In this document: piece after piece, positions 8,756 through 16,639 of the stretch
How the letters are laid out: the number at the start of each line of letters is the position of its first letter
How positions within the stretch are numbered: the first letter of the stretch is position 1
DNA from: JAKRSE01 sp943369295
Lineage (GTDB): Bacteria; Armatimonadota; Fimbriimonadia; Fimbriimonadales; Fimbriimonadaceae
Direction of reading: 5' to 3'
Assembly: GCA_943369295.1 (NCBI GenBank)
Contig: CALRMU020000004.1
Location: forward strand, 62,001 to 126,000
DNA: 64,000 nucleotides
Translations under genes and position numbers: made by a program
The notes under the pieces: generated by a model
Database searches by the model: none
What the model was told of the DNA's origin: nothing
What the model saw: only the letters and a program-made list of their open reading frames with translations

Positions 8756-8788
8756 AATCGGGCTTCCCTCAAACAGGGAAGCCCGATT
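8756..8788 (-). terminator. Terminator of tRNA-Arg
   Basis: A perfect 14-bp stem (8756-8769 with 8775-8788) with a 5-base loop. Read on the minus strand it is followed by TTTTTG. It sits 17 bases beyond the tRNA 3' end, and it may also stop plus-strand transcripts from the prepilin pair. Confidence 0.85.
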
Positions 8789-8805
8789 CTATTCACCACA
8801 AACTT

Positions 8806-8881
8806 TGGCGCGCTCGAGAGGATTCGAACCTCCGACCCCCAGCTCCGCAAGCTGGTGCTCTATCCGCTGAGCTACGAGCGC
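8806..8881 (-). tRNA. tRNA-Arg, anticodon GCG
   Basis: On the minus strand the sequence folds into a complete cloverleaf. The acceptor stem GCGCTCG/CGAGCGC is followed by discriminator G and an encoded CCA (8806-8808). The D arm is GCTC-AGCGGATA-GAGC with the A20 arginine determinant. The anticodon arm is CCAGC-TTGCGGA-GCTGG, and the T arm contains GGTTCGAATCC. Loop bases 34-36 are GCG, so it reads CGC (and CGU by wobble). The usual bacterial isoacceptor for these codons has ACG. Encoded CCA and a clean terminator indicate a functional gene. Confidence 0.95.
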
Positions 8882-9170
8882 ACAGCCCCACTAATGTACC
8901 TCAGCCTCCCAGCCCTCCTCGTGAAGTGGTCCCTAGGCGGCCCATTATCAGAGAGCAAGTGGGGCGACCAGAAGCAGGTTTTCCACACAGCAATCTAACT
9001 TACAGCAATCAGACTGATGGTAAACCGACGGTCAGCAAACCCACGATCAGCAGCCTTGCCAGAAAGCAGCGGCCCCCGTATAGAAGCGGGTCACGAAGCG
9101 GCTCCAGTCTGCCGTTCTCATGTGTAGAGGTTCTCGAGGAGGTGCGAAATGCCCCTTCTCTCAGCGAGGT

Positions 9171-9296
9171 ATGTTTATTCCCCTTGTTGTTTCGGCAGTC
9201 GGCTTGGTCGCCGCCGTCGGAGCTTGGTTATTGACTAAAGAGGCGCTCAGAAAGCTGGATCGGCCTGAGCTCCAGGATCTTTCTGATCCTCCCTAG
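9171..9296 (+). CDS. Possible small membrane protein, 41 aa
   Basis: ATG at 9171 to TAG at 9294-9296 encodes MFIPLVVSAVGLVAAVGAWL and onward: one membrane helix, then a charged tail (TKEALRKLDRPELQDLSDPP). A terminator follows 28 bases later, which supports a real short transcript. Doubt comes from the ribosome-binding site: a strong GAGGAGG (9136-9142) is spaced for a different ATG at 9149, whose 29-codon basic frame overlaps this one. Translation of the membrane protein may depend on that upstream frame. No family recognised. Confidence 0.5.
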   Translation: MFIPLVVSAVGLVAAVGAWLLTKEALRKLDRPELQDLSDPP

Positions 9297-9324
9297 GTTT
9301 TTCTCCATCCGACCCATCCATCCC

Positions 9325-9352
9325 AAGCCCCTCACCTCGGTGGGGGGCTTTT
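9325..9352 (+). terminator. Terminator after the 41-aa gene
   Basis: The arms 9325-9336 and 9339-9350 pair over 12 bp with one G-T (AAGCCCCTCACC / GGTGGGGGGCTT), followed by TTCATTTT. It separates the small gene from the division cluster. Confidence 0.75.
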
Positions 9353-9784
9353 CATTTTGCCTGCACGGGCACTGGAGTGGGACGATGTCACCACTCGCCG
9401 TTTGAACTCAAAACCCATTGCCTGAAAAATGGGATTCAGTTACCACCGGTCGGGTACAACTTTTGGTCTGGCAAGGGGCTCAGCTTGAAATGTTTGGGAA
9501 TCAGCCACCACTAAGGACTGAACAGTCGATTCTTGTCACCCAGGCCCAGACCCTTCCGCCTAGCAGGGTGAGTTTTGAGTTCACTTTTTATGTAGACAAG
9601 CAAGTAGAAAAACGGAAAATGATTCTGCTATTACATAAGAAAATGTGGAAAACTCAGACTTTTTTGAGGTTTGTGGTGACTGAAAGGTTGATTAGTAGTA
9701 AATGGTTGGTGCTAAGATGGACGTGCGGTGGAGAGAAGAAAAGGACGACTTCTTCCGCGCGCCTAGGAACCTCACACACACAGT
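9353..9784 (+). other. Leader region upstream of the division cluster
   Basis: About 430 bases with no convincing gene: the only long frame starts with TTG and encodes an unnatural-looking protein. The AT-rich part at 9590-9710 is the likely promoter region of the cluster. Several GTGG/TGG clusters (9645, 9673, 9703, 9707, 9718, 9728) are reminiscent of MraZ operator repeats, but their spacing is irregular and I do not claim an operator. Confidence 0.4.
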
Positions 9785-9817
9785 CTCGGGTCCCCGCCAT
9801 GGATGGCAGGGACCGAG
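9785..9817 (+). promoter_or_regulatory. Strong hairpin at the start of mraZ
   Basis: CTCGGGTCCC-c-GCCAT and ATGGC-a-GGGACCGAG pair almost completely (one bulged G, one mismatch) around a GG loop. The hairpin covers the ATG at 9803 and ends 30 bases before an alternative GTG start at 9848. It has no T-run, so it is not a simple terminator; it could limit translation initiation or mRNA decay. Confidence 0.55.
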
Positions 9818-9847
9818 GATCCTAAGGCCGCCTTCCGCGAGGGCCAA

Positions 9848-10375
9848 GTGTCGAGCAGTTTACAAATCCAAAATATTGCTCGATCAGTCGATGAACTAGC
9901 CGTCGATGATAAAGGCCGCGTCATGGTCCCGCAAAGCCGCCAATTTCTTCTTGGACCAGCCTTTCAAATTTTCCGCGATCCTCGCGGCTGTCTCCTGCTT
10001 ATGGAGAACAGCAAATACACACAGTTTGTCGAAAAGATTATCGGCGACCAGTTCGATCCCCTTGGCCTGGTTTCTCCCGAACTCTCTGTACTTCAGGATT
10101 ACGTTTTATCTGAAGCTGTCGATGGCAAGATCGATCCTCAAAACCGAATGGTCGTCCCCCTTCGGCTGCGCTCTTGGGCGCATATCAAAGAGAAGATCTA
10201 TCTCCGCGGCAAGGGCCACGTGGTTGAACTCTGGTCTAAAGAGGTCTACGATGCCTACGCCAAGATGTCCGACGAGCAGCGCTTGACGGATGACGTGGTC
10301 AAGTACACAGCAGCCATTAAGGAACTCTTCGCCAAGCCGGTCCAGCTCCACCTTGCAGGAGGCGGTTCTGAATGA
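9848..10375 (+). CDS. mraZ: Transcriptional regulator MraZ
   Basis: MraZ is the DNA-binding regulator encoded first in dcw clusters; it usually represses its own operon. The protein carries two SpoVT-AbrB-type half-domains with the hallmark motifs VDDKGRVMVP and DPQNRMVVP. I chose GTG 9848 because GAGGG lies 4 bases upstream and the ATG at 9803 is buried in a hairpin without a ribosome-binding site; the ATG start would add 15 residues. Even so, about 20 residues precede the first DDKGR, longer than usual, and the C-terminus is extended to about 175 residues in total (typical length about 145). The stop overlaps the rsmH start (ATGA). Confidence 0.92.
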   Translation: MSSSLQIQNIARSVDELAVDDKGRVMVPQSRQFLLGPAFQIFRDPRGCLLLMENSKYTQFVEKIIGDQFDPLGLVSPELSVLQDYVLSEAVDGKIDPQNRMVVPLRLRSWAHIKEKIYLRGKGHVVELWSKEVYDAYAKMSDEQRLTDDVVKYTAAIKELFAKPVQLHLAGGGSE

Positions 10376-11271
10376 CCCTCGCCCCAGAGCATGTCCCTGT
10401 AATGCTCAAAGAGGTGATGGATATTCTTCCCCTGAAGCCAGGGGGGGTCTATATGGATGGCACCCTGGGCTTGGCTGGCCACGCACTGGCCGCCGCTGAA
10501 AAGGTGCGCCCCGGCGGAAAGATCATCGGCTTTGATTGGGATGCCTCCCTCTTGGCTCGAGCCCAGGTTAGACTCGCCGAGCTTAAGGGTGTCGAAACTC
10601 TGTTCTATCACGATGATTTTCGATCTGCCCCTGAGTGGCTTCGAGATTCTGTCCAGGTCAATGGCATGCTCCTAGACCTGGGAGTCAACAACGCTCACTT
10701 TGAACTGGCCGAGCGAGGCTTCAGCTACCGTTTCGATGGCCCATTGAATATGCGCATGGATAGGAGCAAGGGCGAAACCGCCTCTTCTTATCTCAACCGC
10801 GCCACGGTCACCGACATCGAAAAGACTTTATGGACTTATGGTGATGAAAGGTGGGCGAGAAGAATCGCTCAGGTCATCGTCGATCGCCGTCCCCTTCACA
10901 CCACTCAAGATCTTGTGGACTGCGTACATGCCGCTGTTCCACCGGCAATGAGAGATAAGAACATTCACCCGGCCAGCCGCACTTTTCAGGCGATCCGCGT
11001 GAAGATCAACGCCGAGCTGGATGAGCTTGAGGAGACGATGGTCGAACTCGCCGGACTCCTTGCTCCTGGCGGAGTCCTGGCGGTTCTTAGCTACCACAGC
11101 GGCGAAGATCGGGCCGCAAAAGCGGCTTTTCGTTCGCTCGCCCAGGAGCCTCACTACACAGAACTTTACCGCAAACCCCTGCTTCCTTCGCCTGAAGAAG
11201 TTGAAGCAAACCCCAAGGCGAGAAGCGCGAAACTGCGCGCGATTCGCCGAAACCCGGAGACCTTATCATGA
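10372..11271 (+). CDS. rsmH: 16S rRNA (cytosine-1402-N4)-methyltransferase RsmH
   Basis: RsmH (MraW) methylates N4 of C1402 in the 16S rRNA P site using S-adenosylmethionine. The 299-aa product starts HVPVMLKEVMDIL and has YMDGTLGLAGH for the SAM-binding loop, FDWDASLLARA, LLDLGVNNAHFE (usually DLGVSSPQ), FSYRFDGPLNMRMD, and HPASRTFQAIRVKINAELDELE. The C-terminal catalytic-site motif reads SYHSGEDRAAK where most homologues have SFHSLEDR. Length and order are normal for the family. It overlaps mraZ and the next gene by 4 bases each, the normal second position in the dcw operon. Confidence 0.96.
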   Translation: MTLAPEHVPVMLKEVMDILPLKPGGVYMDGTLGLAGHALAAAEKVRPGGKIIGFDWDASLLARAQVRLAELKGVETLFYHDDFRSAPEWLRDSVQVNGMLLDLGVNNAHFELAERGFSYRFDGPLNMRMDRSKGETASSYLNRATVTDIEKTLWTYGDERWARRIAQVIVDRRPLHTTQDLVDCVHAAVPPAMRDKNIHPASRTFQAIRVKINAELDELEETMVELAGLLAPGGVLAVLSYHSGEDRAAKAAFRSLAQEPHYTELYRKPLLPSPEEVEANPKARSAKLRAIRRNPETLS

Positions 11272-11681
11272 GCCGCAGTCGAAGACCAGCCCGTCGCACC
11301 CCCAGCCGCCGCCCTCAGAGGCGCAAGGCAGTCAAGCGTCAGGAGACTTCTGGCGCGATGATTCTCTCTGTGGGAGTCGTCTGTCTCATCTTCTTCGTCC
11401 TCGGATATGTCGGAAGCACTTTGGCTGCAGGAATGTCGCGCCAGAAAGCTAACGAAGAACTGGCCTGGCTGACCAATATGAGCCAGGATGTGAGAGGAGA
11501 TTTAAGCCGCCAAGTTGCACGCAGTGCCGAGTTTCTTGTCGTTGGCCAAAGAATGGGCGAAACCATTGATAAGGGCGACGAGGATACTGAGCTCTACGTC
11601 TCCAATTTAGGGGCCGAAGCCGAACAGGATGTTCAGGCACAAAACATTGGGGAACAGGCCGATGCCGTCACGGAAGATTGA
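11268..11681 (+). CDS. FtsL-like division protein (by position)
   Basis: A 137-aa bitopic protein between rsmH and the ftsI homologue, where ftsL normally sits. It has a strongly basic cytoplasmic start (residues 1-28, SRRPARRTPSRRPQRRK), one membrane helix at about 30-53, then a periplasmic helical region (about 56-100) that could form a coiled coil, and an acidic tail. FtsL sequences diverge so far that recognition rests mainly on topology and position. In the divisome FtsL joins FtsQ and FtsB to activate FtsW-FtsI. It overlaps rsmH by 4 bases and the next frame by 20. Confidence 0.7.
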   Translation: MSRSRRPARRTPSRRPQRRKAVKRQETSGAMILSVGVVCLIFFVLGYVGSTLAAGMSRQKANEELAWLTNMSQDVRGDLSRQVARSAEFLVVGQRMGETIDKGDEDTELYVSNLGAEAEQDVQAQNIGEQADAVTED

Positions 11682-13785
11682 TCAGGTGAAGAAGGCGCGT
11701 GAGCGCAAAGGAATGAGGGGTGTCCGAATGGTTGCCCTCTTTTCTGTTGGCGCTTTGGCCCTTGCTTCTCTCTCTCAGCTCGACCGCCAGGTTTTGCGGA
11801 CAGACAAGCCTCTTGTTGCTTTTGGACTTGGTAAAAAAGGCAAGCTTGCCGCCCCTCCCTTCCGTGGCCCCATCCTCGCCGCCGATGGAAGAATGGTGGC
11901 GGAATCGATCGATTCCTACAAGCTCTCGCTGCACTATAAGACTCTGCCGACCGCTCCTGCCTTTTTTGCCGATCTCAGTCAGTCCACCGGACTGCCTCCG
12001 AGCGAACTGACGGCCCTAAGGGAAAAGAAAACTGCCGCGGGCAAGCCTGTCACCGCTTCATTCGATCAAGGCCTCAGTCCAACGCAAGTTGAACGGGCCA
12101 AGGGTGTTCAGGAAAAGTGGCAGACCGCCGGCCTTACATTTGAAGAAAGGCCAGAAAGGCTTCGGCCTCTGGGTGAGGCAGTTGCTGACCTCGTAGGAGC
12201 CGCAAGCTTTGAAGAGGATAGAAAGCAGAGAAAGACTCTTTTTGTCGGCCGGTATGGTCTTGAAAACTCGCTGAACGGTCACTTGACCGGCACGGGGCCC
12301 CTGCCGAGCGCCAAGCGTGCCAGGATCACAGGCTTGACCGACGAGATTCGTAAGCGGGTTGATGCCGCCTCAGGCCCGAATCCTGAGCGAAGAGGCGTTG
12401 TCCTCACCATCGATTCAGGAATGCAGCAGGCCGCCTACGAGGCAGTCAGAAAGGCTGTCATTCGGACAAGTGCTGCTGGTGGTTCTGCCCTCGTGCTCGA
12501 CCCCAAATCAGGCGACCTTTTGGCTTCCGCTGACTATCCGCCCGGACGCACGATTACGGGAGTTGTCAATGGTGAGGAGCAGGGCTACCTTTACGGCCCG
12601 ACTGATGCCGCTTTCGAACCTGGTTCCACCTGGAAGCTGCTGACCATGGCATTGGCCTACGATCTCAGGCTCATGTCGCCTGGCGATACTTTCGTCTCCA
12701 CTTCGAGTCTGGCTATGCCCAGAGGGCGCCCGATCCGAAACCACGGAGGCAAAGCCTTCGGTGCCATTTCGCCTGGCCAAGCTATGGCTTATTCCTGCAA
12801 CACCACCACGGCTCGCTGGGCTTTGGGCATCGGCCAGGATAGATACTATAAGTGGCTGAAATCAACCGGTGCAGTGGAGAATCGAGCCGGTCTAGGAATG
12901 GCGACCGAAACCCGTGGGCTCTTCCATTACGGAACCTCGATTCGAGACTTGGCGAGCGTCGGATTCGGTCAGGGAATCAACCTTACTCCTGCATCGCTCA
13001 TCGGCCTTTTTGGCATGATCGCCAACGAGGGCAAGTACGTCAGCCCACGGTTGATTCGATCATTGGGTGGCATTGATCTGCCAAGCGAAGTTCGGGGTCA
13101 GTTCCTTTCGCCAGAAGCCTGTCGGGAAACCTTAAGGGCGGCCGAGATGGTTGTCACCGAGCCAGGCGGCACAGGTCACAAGCTGCAGATTCCTGGCTTG
13201 AGATTCGGCGGCAAAACGGGAACCGCTCAGATTATCAAGGCGGAAGCTGCCATTGGCTACCGAGCCAACTTCGTCGGATTTGTTCCAGCAGAAAAGCCCA
13301 AGTACGTGATCTTGGTTATGGTTGATAGGCCAAGCCATGCAGACTACTACGGAGCCAGCGTAGCTGGCCCAGCCTTTGTCGATATCGCCAAGGCGCTGGT
13401 AGCCCAGGGCAAGGTCTCTGGTCCGAGCCTCGCTCAGGCCGAGCCTCTTCCTTCGGCAAGACCTGCTCCGGAAGCTCCAGCGAGAGCGGCCCAGCCCAAT
13501 CCTACAACGAGACGAGCAGTTGAGGGGCAGGTCGCTAGGACAAACACAGCCTCGCGTTCTACATCAGATTCCAACTCCACCAGGCGCTCTTCTGCCCGGA
13601 CTACCGAAGAGAAAGCACCGCCCGCCAGACCGAGGTCGGAAAGGGCAGAAGAGCGCACGAACACCAGCAGGCGAACAACCGAAAGGTCTGAGACCAAGGC
13701 TGACGAAAAGAGGACGCCCTCTTCAGAAAGAAGGAGAAGCGAACCCGAAAAAAAGACTGAGCCCAGGAGGAAGTCGGAAGAGTGA
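11662..13785 (+). CDS. ftsI: Septal peptidoglycan transpeptidase FtsI (PBP class B)
   Basis: A class B penicillin-binding protein that cross-links septal peptidoglycan with FtsW. From ATG 11662 the product has 707 aa: basic cytoplasmic start, membrane anchor at about 20-38, PBP dimer domain, and a transpeptidase domain with S322 in EPGSTWK, S378-C-N380, and K518 in GGKTGTAQ. All three active-site motifs are present. An upstream in-frame ATG at 11629 would overlap the previous gene more. Oddly, after about residue 590 there is a tail of roughly 115 residues rich in Pro, Ala, Arg, Ser, Glu and Thr, probably disordered and periplasmic, absent from standard FtsI. Confidence 0.95.
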   Translation: MPSRKIDQVKKARERKGMRGVRMVALFSVGALALASLSQLDRQVLRTDKPLVAFGLGKKGKLAAPPFRGPILAADGRMVAESIDSYKLSLHYKTLPTAPAFFADLSQSTGLPPSELTALREKKTAAGKPVTASFDQGLSPTQVERAKGVQEKWQTAGLTFEERPERLRPLGEAVADLVGAASFEEDRKQRKTLFVGRYGLENSLNGHLTGTGPLPSAKRARITGLTDEIRKRVDAASGPNPERRGVVLTIDSGMQQAAYEAVRKAVIRTSAAGGSALVLDPKSGDLLASADYPPGRTITGVVNGEEQGYLYGPTDAAFEPGSTWKLLTMALAYDLRLMSPGDTFVSTSSLAMPRGRPIRNHGGKAFGAISPGQAMAYSCNTTTARWALGIGQDRYYKWLKSTGAVENRAGLGMATETRGLFHYGTSIRDLASVGFGQGINLTPASLIGLFGMIANEGKYVSPRLIRSLGGIDLPSEVRGQFLSPEACRETLRAAEMVVTEPGGTGHKLQIPGLRFGGKTGTAQIIKAEAAIGYRANFVGFVPAEKPKYVILVMVDRPSHADYYGASVAGPAFVDIAKALVAQGKVSGPSLAQAEPLPSARPAPEAPARAAQPNPTTRRAVEGQVARTNTASRSTSDSNSTRRSSARTTEEKAPPARPRSERAEERTNTSRRTTERSETKADEKRTPSSERRRSEPEKKTEPRRKSEE

Positions 13786-15278
13786 CTTTAGATCAGCTGC
13801 TTGATGGCTTAGATCTTCCTGTACTTGCTTCTCAGAATCTTCACAAGAATCTGAGAGGCATTTCTTCTGACAGCCGCACGGCTCGTTCTGGAGACCTTTT
13901 CATCTGCATGCCATCGGCAGCGCGAGATACACATCAGTATCTGATCCCCATGGCAGGGCAGGGAATCGAAGGAGCTTTCTGCCACACAGAGGAAGGCTAT
14001 TCCTTGGCCGTCAGCCTCGGATTGGCCTCGGTTCTTCTGCCAGCAGAAACCAGTCAGTTCTTTTCGGCTGCCGGAAAATCCGCCCACAAAATGATGGATT
14101 TCCCCACCCAGAAGATGAAGCTGGTGGGGGTGACAGGCACTAACGGGAAGACATCAACTGCATGGATGCTTCGCGATGCTCTTCAGGTCATCCATGGTCC
14201 GACCGCCTACCTAGGGACCCTTGGGCTCAAGACTCCAGCCGGACTTGAACTTGTTTCGAATACAACTCCCTGGCCGGTTGATTTGGCCCTCATGTGCAAA
14301 GACGCCGTGAAGTCGGAATGCACCGCCATGACCATGGAGGCAAGCAGTCACGCTCTTGCCGAGCAGAGGCTGGCCGGAGTGCTATTTGATGTGGGAGTCT
14401 TTACCAACCTGACTCAAGATCATTTGGACTTCCACAAGACCATGGATGCCTACGGAGAAGCTAAGAAGCTTCTCTTCACTCAAAAGGCCAGGGAAGCCAG
14501 AGAGGCAGGAAAGGATTTCATTTCAGTCCTTAACATTGGCGACGAACTGGGCGCTAAGTGGGCCAAAGAATTAACAGGGCAGATCGTCACCTATGGCTCA
14601 GAAAGCGCCGCTCTTCAGGTGTCGATCATTCAGGCCACGGCCGATTCGCTGCACCTCAAGGCGAGTTGGGAAGGAAGATTTGTAGAGTACAGCCTTGGTT
14701 TTGGCGGACTCTTTCACGTGCAGAACTCCACTGCAGCTTTAGGAGCCCTTTTGGCTCTTGGCCATTCGTTGGATAGGTCGTGTGAGGCCCTCTCTTGGGC
14801 CTCCGCGACCCCTGGAAGATTTGAGCCCGTTCACAACGACCTTGGCTTCAGCGTTCTCATCGATTACGCCCACACGCCTGACGCCCTGAGAACAGTGCTG
14901 ACTTCGGTTAAAGAACTGCCCCATAAGCGGATCATCACTTTGTTTGGATGCGGCGGTGATAGAGACAAGACAAAACGTCCTTTGATGGCCCAGGCGGCAT
15001 CCGAGGCATCTGACCTCGTGATTCTTACCAGCGACAACCCGCGCACGGAGGATCCACTTGACATCATCGCAGATGCTCAAGTGGGATTGACTGGCACTGA
15101 CCATCGAACCATTCCTGATAGAACAGATGCCATTTTTGAAGCCATTGCCTTGGCAGAAGAAGGCGACATCGTCGTGCTTGCCGGAAAAGGGCACGAGAAC
15201 TATCAGATTATCGGCCGCGAAAAGCGGGCCTACGATGATAAAGAAGTGGCCATGCGGGCCTTGGCGGCGAGGTCTTGA
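13782..15278 (+). CDS. murE: UDP-MurNAc-tripeptide synthetase MurE
   Basis: MurE adds the third amino acid to UDP-MurNAc-L-Ala-D-Glu in the cytoplasm. The product has 498 aa, GTG start overlapping the ftsI stop (GTGA). Motifs: SDSRTARSGDLF for the UDP-binding domain, P-loop GTGTNGKTS with K123, MEASSHAL, FTNLTQDHLDFH, the HVQNSTAALGAL segment, and DYAHTPDAL. The C-terminal specificity motif DNPRTEDP predicts meso-diaminopimelate as substrate, consistent with dapF and lysA in the same window. Length and motifs are standard. Confidence 0.97.
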   Translation: MTLDQLLDGLDLPVLASQNLHKNLRGISSDSRTARSGDLFICMPSAARDTHQYLIPMAGQGIEGAFCHTEEGYSLAVSLGLASVLLPAETSQFFSAAGKSAHKMMDFPTQKMKLVGVTGTNGKTSTAWMLRDALQVIHGPTAYLGTLGLKTPAGLELVSNTTPWPVDLALMCKDAVKSECTAMTMEASSHALAEQRLAGVLFDVGVFTNLTQDHLDFHKTMDAYGEAKKLLFTQKAREAREAGKDFISVLNIGDELGAKWAKELTGQIVTYGSESAALQVSIIQATADSLHLKASWEGRFVEYSLGFGGLFHVQNSTAALGALLALGHSLDRSCEALSWASATPGRFEPVHNDLGFSVLIDYAHTPDALRTVLTSVKELPHKRIITLFGCGGDRDKTKRPLMAQAASEASDLVILTSDNPRTEDPLDIIADAQVGLTGTDHRTIPDRTDAIFEAIALAEEGDIVVLAGKGHENYQIIGREKRAYDDKEVAMRALAARS

Positions 15279-16639
15279 TTCACCTCACTCTTTCTGATTT
15301 TGCTCGACGCTGTGGCGGCGAGCTCTTTGCACCCGAGGCAGTGATTTCTGGCTTCGCCACTGATTCGCGGGAAGTGGTTGAGGGCAGCCTCTTTTTGGCG
15401 ATCAAGGGGGCAAAAGTCGACGGCCACGAATTTGCCGAGCAGGTGACAGCCGCCGGAGCCTGTGCCGTACTGGCGGAGCGGCCCTTGGCTGTGCCTCACA
15501 TTCTGGTTCCCAACTTAGTCGACGCCTTGGCTAAGTTTGGTTCGAGCCTGAGAGAGGAGTTTGCCGGAGTCGTGGTCGGAGTCACAGGTTCGGCCGGCAA
15601 GACGACAACCAAGGAGTTCATCGCTGCTGCCTTGAGCCCGAATGGAACGGTTCTGAAGAACAGAGGCAACAGAAACACGGAATACACATCGCCCCTCATT
15701 TGGGCCGAGCAGAATCCAGGCGACTGGGCGGCTGTTGTCGAGATGGGGATGAGAGGTTTTGACCAGATTAGGCACCTGGCGAAAATCGGCCGACCCAACA
15801 TTGCCGTCATCACCATGATTGGCACTGCTCACATTGAAATGGTGGGCAGCCGAGAGGGAATTGCCCGCGCCAAGGGCGAGATTTTGGAGTACGTGGAGCC
15901 TGAGGGCCATGCCATCTTCTGGGCCGAAGATGATTTTCTGAGCCAGCTTAAGGGCATGACTCATTCCACCGTTTCGACTTTTGGCTTTAGTCCCGAGGCT
16001 GACTGCCGCATCACTGGCTACCGTGCCATCAACTGGAAGTCATCTTTGATTGAAGGACTCTGCGATGGTGCCCGTTGGTCAGCAGAGCTTGGAATTCTTG
16101 GCCGCCACCATGCAAGAAACGCTGCCGCCGGTCTCCTGGCTGCTGTCAGAGGTGGAGTTAAGCTGGCTGAAGCTGCTGCCGATCTCAGCAGGGCTGAGCT
16201 TCCTCCCATGCGAATGGAAGCGGCAGAACTGGATGGAATCACCTACCTGATTGATGCCTACAATGCCAGCCCAGATTCGACTTCGGCGGCTTTGCAGGCT
16301 TTGGCCGAAGTGCCAGCTTCTGGAAAGCGAGTCGCTGTTCTGGGAGAGATGAGGGAACTAGGCGACTACACCGAAAGGGGTCATCGCTTGGTGGGGCAGT
16401 CTTTGGCGGCTGCCATGCCGGACGCCTGCCTTCTTACTGGGGGCCCCACTTCTTTCATCGCAGAAGAAGCGATGAAGAGCGGCTACCCGGAATCACGTCT
16501 GACTCAGCTTGAGGCAGTTGATCTTGATGTCGTGCGCAGCTTTTTGGGCAAGCTGACCTCTGGTGACGTTGCCCTGATTAAAGGCAGCAGAGCTTTGGGT
16601 CTCGAAACAGCCCTGCCAGAAGGGGTGAAGCGTGTTTGA
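15275..16639 (+). CDS. murF: UDP-MurNAc-tripeptide:D-Ala-D-Ala ligase MurF
   Basis: MurF attaches D-Ala-D-Ala to the UDP-MurNAc tripeptide. 454 aa with TTG start overlapping the murE stop (TTGA). Visible motifs: TDSREVVEGSLFLAIKG (UDP-binding N-domain), P-loop GSAGKTTT with K109, NRNTEYTSPL, EMGMRGFDQI, ITMIGTAHIEMVGSREGIARAKGEI, HHARNAAAGLLA, and IDAYNASPDS followed by VLGEMRELGDYTERGH. All are as expected for an active MurF. The D-Ala-D-Ala substrate would come from the Ddl half of the fusion gene downstream. Confidence 0.97.
   Translation: MIHLTLSDFARRCGGELFAPEAVISGFATDSREVVEGSLFLAIKGAKVDGHEFAEQVTAAGACAVLAERPLAVPHILVPNLVDALAKFGSSLREEFAGVVVGVTGSAGKTTTKEFIAAALSPNGTVLKNRGNRNTEYTSPLIWAEQNPGDWAAVVEMGMRGFDQIRHLAKIGRPNIAVITMIGTAHIEMVGSREGIARAKGEILEYVEPEGHAIFWAEDDFLSQLKGMTHSTVSTFGFSPEADCRITGYRAINWKSSLIEGLCDGARWSAELGILGRHHARNAAAGLLAAVRGGVKLAEAAADLSRAELPPMRMEAAELDGITYLIDAYNASPDSTSAALQALAEVPASGKRVAVLGEMRELGDYTERGHRLVGQSLAAAMPDACLLTGGPTSFIAEEAMKSGYPESRLTQLEAVDLDVVRSFLGKLTSGDVALIKGSRALGLETALPEGVKRV

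Noticed and set aside
9645..9731. MraZ operator (repeated TGGG/GTGG elements)
   Set aside because: GTGG-like elements occur but are not evenly spaced, so no operator can be asserted.
9418..9825. 135-codon plus-strand frame upstream of mraZ
   Set aside because: TTG start without ribosome-binding site, low-quality composition, lies in the expected promoter region and overlaps mraZ.
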